Below, piece by piece: positions 22,389-26,853 of a stretch of 26,853 nucleotides of DNA. The DNA is taken from positions 1 through 26,853 of the forward strand of contig CALCHN010000078.1 of assembly GCA_937901255.1 (NCBI GenBank). The letters are read 5' to 3'. The translations under genes and the position numbers were made by a program. This DNA is from an uncultured Flavobacteriales bacterium (GTDB lineage Bacteria > Bacteroidota > Bacteroidia > Flavobacteriales_E > Vicingaceae). Every line of letters begins with the position of its first letter. Positions within the stretch are counted from its first letter, which is position 1. Below the pieces are notes generated by a model. It did no database searches, was not told the origin of the DNA, and was given only the letters and a program-made list of their open reading frames with translations.

Positions 22389-23165
22389 CTATCGGGTTAA
22401 AAGGATTAAAACAGAAACGACCAATGAAATGGCTGAAACCATTACACTTGCATTGCCCGGATTAATGGCTGATGAGTTTCTTTTGGCTCGGTTAGGTTCT
22501 ACATATACCACATCATTTTGGTTGAGGTAATATACAGGGGAAGAGAACAATTCTTTGGAAGTTAAATCTACTTCGTATTGCGTTTTTTTTCCGTCCACAT
22601 CTCTTATAACTATGATGTTTTGACGTTCACCTGTAATGTTTAAATCTCCAGCAATTCCTAAGGCTTCGGGTAAAGAAATTCGTTCGTTAGGAATGGTAAA
22701 CGTTCCCGGACTTTTTACATCTCCTAAAACAGTAACTTTAAAGTTTAATATGCGAATATTTACTATTGGATTGTTAACATAAGCGGCTAATTTTTCCTGT
22801 AATAGATTTTTGGCTTCAGAACGGGTAAGTCCGGCTAATTTTATTTGACCAATTACTGGAAAATCAATGTTTCCATCGGCATCTATTAAATAACCCGGAG
22901 GTGTTGGTGTTCCTTGGGTATAACCACCCATTGCTCGGCTTGACACATCGGTTACAGGCATGTTAAATGGCTTTACAGCTTCGGGGTCTAATCCCATTAC
23001 AGTAATAGCCAATAAATCGTCCTTTACTAAGGTAGGAGTGTAATTTTTTGCTTCAACATTTTCCAGCTCTCCTTGAAAATAAGCCATTTTCTTTCTGGAA
23101 GCACATGAGCTTAACAGCAAGATGCTGATAATAATGATTAGGTATTTATTTTTATGTATTAACAT
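22389..23165 (-). CDS. Wza-like polysaccharide export lipoprotein
   Basis: From ATG 23165 the product is 258 residues. It has a lipoprotein signal (hydrophobic I-I-I-S-I-L-L-L-S-S-C, lipobox Cys near residue 20), the polysaccharide-export domain (Y-L-I-D-A-D-G-N-I-D-F-P-V-I-G-Q-I-K-L-A-G-L-T) and an SLBB-type segment (V-T-V-L-G-D-V-K-S-P-G-T-F ... L-P-E-A-L-G-I-A-G-D). A C-terminal hydrophobic helix (S-A-I-S-L-V-V-S-V-L-I-L-L) likely crosses the outer membrane. It forms the outer-membrane export channel that works with the Wzc-like kinase encoded 13 bp downstream. A frame beginning 16 codons upstream is rejected because its start overlaps the -7 box at 23211. Confidence 0.93.
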   Translation of the reverse strand: MLIHKNKYLIIIISILLLSSCASRKKMAYFQGELENVEAKNYTPTLVKDDLLAITVMGLDPEAVKPFNMPVTDVSSRAMGGYTQGTPTPPGYLIDADGNIDFPVIGQIKLAGLTRSEAKNLLQEKLAAYVNNPIVNIRILNFKVTVLGDVKSPGTFTIPNERISLPEALGIAGDLNITGERQNIIVIRDVDGKKTQYEVDLTSKELFSSPVYYLNQNDVVYVEPNRAKRNSSAINPGNASVMVSAISLVVSVLILLTR

Positions 23166-23210
23166 GTTGTTTTTGGTTACTTTACTCAAGTGTAAAAAAA
23201 AAATTGACGA

Positions 23211-23218
23211 CAAAAATA
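23211..23218 (-). promoter_or_regulatory. candidate -7 box for wza-wzc
   Basis: On the minus strand the bases read TATTTTTG, a TAnnTTTG match about 45 bp upstream of ATG 23165. This suggests wza-wzc has its own promoter and does not depend on read-through from the ATPase gene. Confidence 0.45.
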
Positions 23219-23245
23219 GGATTATTTATTTTATAGTATGGAAGA

Positions 23246-23575
23246 AGCTCCCTAAATCCCATAAAGAGGGACTTTTCCAACGCACATTGCCGATTATGTT
23301 ATTTGTTAATGGTTAATTGTTAATCATTAATCATAAGTGTGGACGTTTGAAGTTACAAATATTTGCCACAAAGTCACAACGACAGAAAGAAGCACGAAGA
23401 TAAATGCCCCCTAAATCCCCCGAAGGGGGACTTTTCCAACGCACTTTGCCTGCTCTTTGTTGTTTTTTTGTAGTTCAAGGATTGCTTACTGCAAGCCCTC
23501 GCTAAATTGTAACCACAAGAAAAACTGGCTAAATTAATCAAAGGTCGGTCTGCGTCATAGTGTGTTTTTTCTAAA
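23246..23575. repeat. 241-bp dispersed repeat, copy A (with leading half-module)
   Basis: 23335-23575 aligns without gaps to 25177-25417 at an offset of 1842 bp. I count five substitutions, all in the first ~50 bp; about 190 bp are identical. Inside is a perfect CCCCC-GAA-GGGGG hairpin (near 23417-23429). The leading part 23246-23334 (GGGACTTTTCCAACGCACA ... GTTAATGGTTAA) is shared with the window's last repeat (26699-26750). No ORF is credible. Confidence 0.92.
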
Positions 23576-23585
23576 CTTTAAATCT

Positions 23586-23682
23586 TTAACCTCAAACTTC
23601 AAACCTCAAACTTTTAACCTCCTAAACTAACCCCTAACTCCTAACTCCTAACGCCTAACTCCTAACCCCTAACTCCTACCCC
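23586..23682. repeat. C-T-A-A-C 7-mer tract overlapping a gene end
   Basis: Degenerate ACCTCAAACTT units grade into about eight CCTAACN 7-mers. The stop codon of the minus-strand ATPase (23676-23678, CTA read as TAG) falls inside the tract. Confidence 0.85.
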
Positions 23683-24989
23683 ATATCATCTATGGAAAAA
23701 CCTTGGTATTGTACTTTATAATTATTGAATTTTTGTAAAAGATTAGCCGATTTTTCTTTTAACTTTTTAAGATTAATTTTTTGGCTATTTCTCTTTACTT
23801 CGGCAAACAATACTTCTTTATTTTTTTCATTTACAGCAACAATATCTATTTCATTTATGTTATTACGTTCCCAATAGGTTCCAATGGTGTTAAATTTCTT
23901 TTCTGCTTTTATTTTTTCAACGAAATATTTTTCTAAAACTACTCCGCTATAGGTTGAATATTCTTGTTGAATTATAGTTTTAATATATTCTAAATTCCCA
24001 GCTTCTACGGCACTGTGGTATTTGTAGATAAATCGAAACCAAAACCTTAAAAAATTATCTTCAATTCTATATTTTACTATTCGGCTACCAGGTTTTGCCA
24101 AAATCGGACGAACTTTTTTAATTAATCCGTATTCGTTCTCCAAACGAGATAAAAAACCACCAATTTGTATTTCCATAATTGATTCCATTTCTACTCGAGC
24201 AGTTTTTCCTGAAGCAATTAATGATAATATTGAAAAATAATTTCCGTAATCTTTTCCAAATTCCTCAATTAATACATTTTTACCTTCTTCCAAAAACAAT
24301 GAATTTTCATCCATTATTTCATCTATTATAGTGGGTAGAGTAAAGGCTTTTGCCTGTACTAATAATTCAACATACTTGGCTACTCCTCCTGTAAAAAGAT
24401 ATAAAGCAAGCAAATCTTCATTGCTGTAATTGGGTGCATTATCCTTCAACACTTCTTTAAGTGTTTCAACATCAAAAGCTTTAAGATGAATTCTTTGTGT
24501 AGCTCTTCCAAAAAGCGGTTCTTTGGCATTTTCAAAAATGTTGGTCATTAAAGCATAGACAGAACCGCATAATATCAAGTTAATTTTACTCTCTTGTTTG
24601 TTGGTATCCCAAGTGTTTTGCATTTCAGAAAATACTGCAGAATTAACAGCATTAAATTCCTGAAACTCATCTATGATTAATGTAAAATGTTGCGTTTTGG
24701 ATATCTCCATTAAAAAAGCAAACACTTCTTTAAATGTTTTTATTTCTCCGAATATAGGAACATTTAACTTTTGTGTAAGTTGCTCCATAAATTCTGAACA
24801 CAATAAGGCTTCGTTTTTTTTTGCAACAAAAAAATAAAGTGTTTTACTGTTTTCACTGGCTTTTAATAACAAACTTGTTTTTCCTATACGCCTTCTCCCT
24901 ACAACAAATGTCATTTGAGCATTAGTTTGCGATAATTTCTCAATCTTGCTTAATAATGCTAGTTCCTTTTCTCTGTTATAAAACTTCAT
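23676..24989 (-). CDS. AAA-type ATPase with DUF234-like C-terminal nuclease-fold domain
   Basis: The 437-residue protein starts with F-Y-N-R-E-K-E-L, the entry motif of archaeal-type (Arch) ATPases. Walker A is G-R-R-R-I-G-K-T-S at residues 31-39 and Walker B is T-L-I-I-D-E-F-Q at 103-110. A sensor strand I-N-L-I-L-C-G-S follows. A winged-helix part leads to R-I-E-D-N-F-L-R-F-W-F-R-F, diagnostic of the DUF234 group. The C-terminus has W-E-R-N-N-I-N-E-I-D-I-V-A and L-F-A-E-V-K, a PD-(D/E)xK-like arrangement. The role of these proteins is not settled. The gene splits the epimerase from wza-wzc and is bounded by two copies of a 241-bp direct repeat. Its stop codon lies inside a 7-mer tract. Confidence 0.88.
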   Translation of the reverse strand: MKFYNREKELALLSKIEKLSQTNAQMTFVVGRRRIGKTSLLLKASENSKTLYFFVAKKNEALLCSEFMEQLTQKLNVPIFGEIKTFKEVFAFLMEISKTQHFTLIIDEFQEFNAVNSAVFSEMQNTWDTNKQESKINLILCGSVYALMTNIFENAKEPLFGRATQRIHLKAFDVETLKEVLKDNAPNYSNEDLLALYLFTGGVAKYVELLVQAKAFTLPTIIDEIMDENSLFLEEGKNVLIEEFGKDYGNYFSILSLIASGKTARVEMESIMEIQIGGFLSRLENEYGLIKKVRPILAKPGSRIVKYRIEDNFLRFWFRFIYKYHSAVEAGNLEYIKTIIQQEYSTYSGVVLEKYFVEKIKAEKKFNTIGTYWERNNINEIDIVAVNEKNKEVLFAEVKRNSQKINLKKLKEKSANLLQKFNNYKVQYQGFSIDDMG

Positions 24990-25176
24990 TTGTTAATGAA
25001 TTTAATTATCGTAACGCAAATTACCGTAACTCAGGTTGCGATAGCTAAATTAGTGATTTTTTTGTAATTAGTGATTATTTTGTTGGTAGTATGTTTAGTC
25101 CGCAGTTTACAGTCTGCAGAATTCAGTTTCCAATTACTTATTTAAAAACGCTACTTACTTCTTTTTATAAAGCTCC
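24990..25176. other. gene-free upstream region of the DUF234 ATPase
   Basis: The AT-rich stretch contains a CGTAAC direct repeat (25009, 25024 region) followed by GGTTGCGAT, and a 9-bp direct repeat AGTCYGCAG twice around 25098-25119. On the minus strand TAATTTG resembles a shortened -7 box. No gene is seen. Confidence 0.4.
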
Positions 25177-25417
25177 AAGTGTGGATGTTTAAAGTTACAA
25201 AGACTTGCCACAAAGTCACAACGGCAGAAAGAAGCACGAAGATAAATGCCCCCTAAATCCCCCGAAGGGGGACTTTTCCAACGCACTTTGCCTGCTCTTT
25301 GTTGTTTTTTTGTAGTTCAAGGATTGCTTACTGCAAGCCCTCGCTAAATTGTAACCACAAGAAAAACTGGCTAAATTAATCAAAGGTCGGTCTGCGTCAT
25401 AGTGTGTTTTTTCTAAA
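25177..25417. repeat. 241-bp dispersed repeat, copy B
   Basis: This is the partner of 23335-23575, in the same orientation on the other side of the ATPase gene. It contains the CCCCC-GAA-GGGGG hairpin and the segment also found diverged at 6511-6620. Confidence 0.92.
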
Positions 25418-25425
25418 TTTCTAAT

Positions 25426-25513
25426 GCCGTAAAAACAAGAATTTTCAATTCTTTTTTTTTACGAGCATCCTCGAAAAACTAGTTTTTTACAAAAAAAACG
25501 TTTTTCGGGATTT
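25426..25513. repeat. multi-hairpin element, copy 2 of 2
   Basis: It shares 52 identical bases with 6728-6779. The preceding hairpin AAGAATT-TTC-AATTCTT (25437-25453) followed by seven Ts corresponds to the AGAATTT/AAATTCT hairpin of copy 1 with changed bases. It could act as a terminator on the plus strand. A short 7-mer tract follows at 25531-25560. Confidence 0.8.
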
Positions 25514-25556
25514 CTAATCTCATAAACTTCAAACCTCCTAAACTAACCCCTAACGC

Positions 25557-26642
25557 CTAAAGTTCAAGAATTTTTTCTACTATTCGTTCGGCAGTATTTC
25601 CGTCCCAAAGGTGTGGAATGTTACCTTTTTTCCAGTTGCCTGAAAAGAGTTTTTCCATTGCAGGTTGAATTGCTTTTGGGTTAGTGCCAATTAGTTCATT
25701 TGTTCCTTCAGTAATGGTTTCGGGTCGTTCGGTATTATCTCTTAAAGTCATGCAAGGTATTCCCATTACTGTGGTTTCTTCGGTAATTCCTCCTGAATCT
25801 GTTACCACTGCTTTGGCATGTTCTACCAAATAATTAAATTCTAAATATCCTAATGGTTCAACGGTGTGAAGTTGAGGGTAATTTGCTCCTATTTGTGCTA
25901 ACATTTTTGCTGTTCGGGGATGTACGGGAAAAATAAGTGGTAAATGTTGCGAATGGGCAACAATTTCATCTAAGAGGGCTTTAAGTTGGTGTCCTTCATC
26001 TACATTGGCTGGGCGATGCAGTGTCATTACCAAGTATTTTTTTTCTTCTAAACCTAATTTTTTCCATATTTCGGGTTGACGAAAGTTGGGGCGATTTTTT
26101 AGCAGTGTATCTATCATAGTGTTGCCTACTAAAAAGATGTTGTTTGGATGCACACCATTTGCCAATAAATTTTGATTGGCTAATGTTGTGGTGGTAAAAA
26201 AGTAGTTGGTAATAGCATCTGTTACCAGTCGGTTAATTTCTTCGGGCATCGACCAATCGTTAGAGCGAATGCCGGCTTCTACGTGTGCTACTTTGGTGTG
26301 TAGTTTTTGTGCTGTAATGGCACAAGCCATGGTAGAAGTAACGTCTCCTACTACCAGTACTAAATCGCAAGGATTTTCCATCAATTCTTTCTCAAAACCT
26401 ACCATAATGCTGGCGGTTTGCTCGGCTTGTGTGCCTCCTCCAGCTGCTAAATTTACATGTGGTTGTGGAATGTTTAGTTGCTCAAAAAAGCTCCCCGACA
26501 TTTTATTATCGTAATGCTGCCCTGTATGCACCAATCGGAAACTGATATTTTTTCCTCTTTGTTGGGCTTTTTCTATAGCGTGTATGATGGGTGCAATTTT
26601 CATAAAATTTGGTCTGGCACCTGCTATTAATGTTAATTTCAT
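25557..26642 (-). CDS. wecB: UDP-N-acetylglucosamine 2-epimerase (non-hydrolysing)
   Basis: The 361-residue GT-B-fold enzyme interconverts UDP-GlcNAc and UDP-ManNAc, supplying ManNAc units for surface polysaccharide. Visible landmarks are G-A-R-P-N-F-M-K at 8-15, catalytic-type Asp100 (V-G-D-V-T-S-T), Glu122 (H-V-E-A-G-I-R-S), Glu135 (P-E-E-I-N-R) and His209 (T-L-H-R-P-A-N-V-D). The UDP-binding D-S-G-G-I-T-E-E-T and the R-P-E-T-I motif near the C-terminus are also present. All key residues are present and the length is usual. It belongs with the wza-wzc genes 2.4 kb further on but is separated from them by the ATPase cassette. Its TAG stop is formed by the last CCTAA of a 7-mer tract. Some homologues carry other names (for example mnaA), so the symbol is by function. 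Confidence 0.95.
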   Translation of the reverse strand: MKLTLIAGARPNFMKIAPIIHAIEKAQQRGKNISFRLVHTGQHYDNKMSGSFFEQLNIPQPHVNLAAGGGTQAEQTASIMVGFEKELMENPCDLVLVVGDVTSTMACAITAQKLHTKVAHVEAGIRSNDWSMPEEINRLVTDAITNYFFTTTTLANQNLLANGVHPNNIFLVGNTMIDTLLKNRPNFRQPEIWKKLGLEEKKYLVMTLHRPANVDEGHQLKALLDEIVAHSQHLPLIFPVHPRTAKMLAQIGANYPQLHTVEPLGYLEFNYLVEHAKAVVTDSGGITEETTVMGIPCMTLRDNTERPETITEGTNELIGTNPKAIQPAMEKLFSGNWKKGNIPHLWDGNTAERIVEKILEL

Positions 26643-26698
26643 AATGTATGTTTTTTTTCAATTCTCAACTTTTCACCTTTACCTTTATTGCGAAGTAT

Positions 26699-26853
26699 GG
26701 GACTTTTCCAACGCACAAGCCGATTTTGTTATTTGTTAATGGTTAATCATAAGTGTGGACGTTTGAAGTTACAAATATTTGCCACGAAGTTACAACGTCA
26801 GAAAGAAGCACGAAGATAAATGCCCCCTAAATCCCCCGAAGGGGGACTTTTCC
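26699..26853. repeat. dispersed repeat, third copy, cut by the window end
   Basis: 26751-26853 aligns with 23335-23437 with few changes. The preceding GGGACTTTTCC ... GTTAATGGTTAATCAT matches the lead-in of copy A. It continues beyond the window, so its full length is unknown. The rest of 26643-26698 is AT-rich leader of wecB. Confidence 0.88.

Noticed and set aside
22330..22530. Plus-strand frames opposite wzc, wza, wecB, purE, purK and the M3 peptidase
   Set aside because: They are antisense shadows of clearly coding minus-strand genes and have no signals of their own.

Overview
The window looks like a chromosomal segment of a marine or aquatic Bacteroidota, most likely of the Flavobacteriia type. 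Four things point there: two proteins end in type IX secretion (T9SS) type A sorting domains; many genes are preceded by the Bacteroidota -7 promoter element TAnnTTTG, with a textbook -33/-7 pair in front of a tRNA; the sequence is AT-rich; and no Shine-Dalgarno sequences stand out. No phage, plasmid or transposase gene is visible. The gene content is mostly housekeeping and cell-surface, separated by unusually long intergenic stretches built from shared repeat modules.

Layout. 1-1066: the tail of a T9SS-exported protein and a small membrane-anchored unknown. 1067-1635: a terminator and a 209-bp tandem duplication. 1636-4488 (minus): an atypical SDR and an M3 metallopeptidase, probably one operon. 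4489-8583: a repeat-rich island holding an unknown membrane protein, a MORN/YwqK-type lipoprotein and an AAA ATPase of the AAA_14/DUF4143 type. 8584-10569 (plus): a MarR regulator, a pirin and a small nitroreductase, tied together by a shared palindromic operator in front of both marR and the pirin gene. 10623-13937 (minus): a giant secreted beta-propeller/PKD protein with a T9SS tail. 14073-14579: a small outer-membrane protein. 14581-16243 (minus): purK-purE, the two N5-CAIR steps of purine synthesis. 16309-17562 (minus): an SRPBCC/GyrI-like membrane-anchored protein and a small exported unknown. 17775-17846: tRNA-Glu(UUC). 18065-19569: two tandem paralogous outer-membrane proteins. 19976-26642 (minus): part of a surface-polysaccharide locus, wecB-type epimerase then Wza-like exporter then Wzc-like tyrosine kinase, interrupted between the epimerase and wza by a DUF234-type ATPase gene.

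The most unusual content is between the genes. At least four structured element types recur: a 241-bp module whose two near-identical copies flank the DUF234 ATPase gene as direct repeats (with further partial copies elsewhere), a twin-hairpin element at three loci, an ~88-90-bp multi-hairpin element at two loci, and a single-copy three-armed palindrome. Degenerate 7-mer tracts supply the stop codons of two genes. None carries a convincing ORF. They look like a family of non-coding, possibly mobilised elements (MITE/REP-like), but no mobilising enzyme is in the window. Other points of interest are the MarR operator pair, a (Gly-Tyr)n phosphorylation-type tail on the Wzc homologue and an SDR lacking the catalytic Tyr/Lys. 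I do not see a clearly new multi-gene system; the best candidates are the repeat-bounded ATPase cassettes and the MarR regulon.
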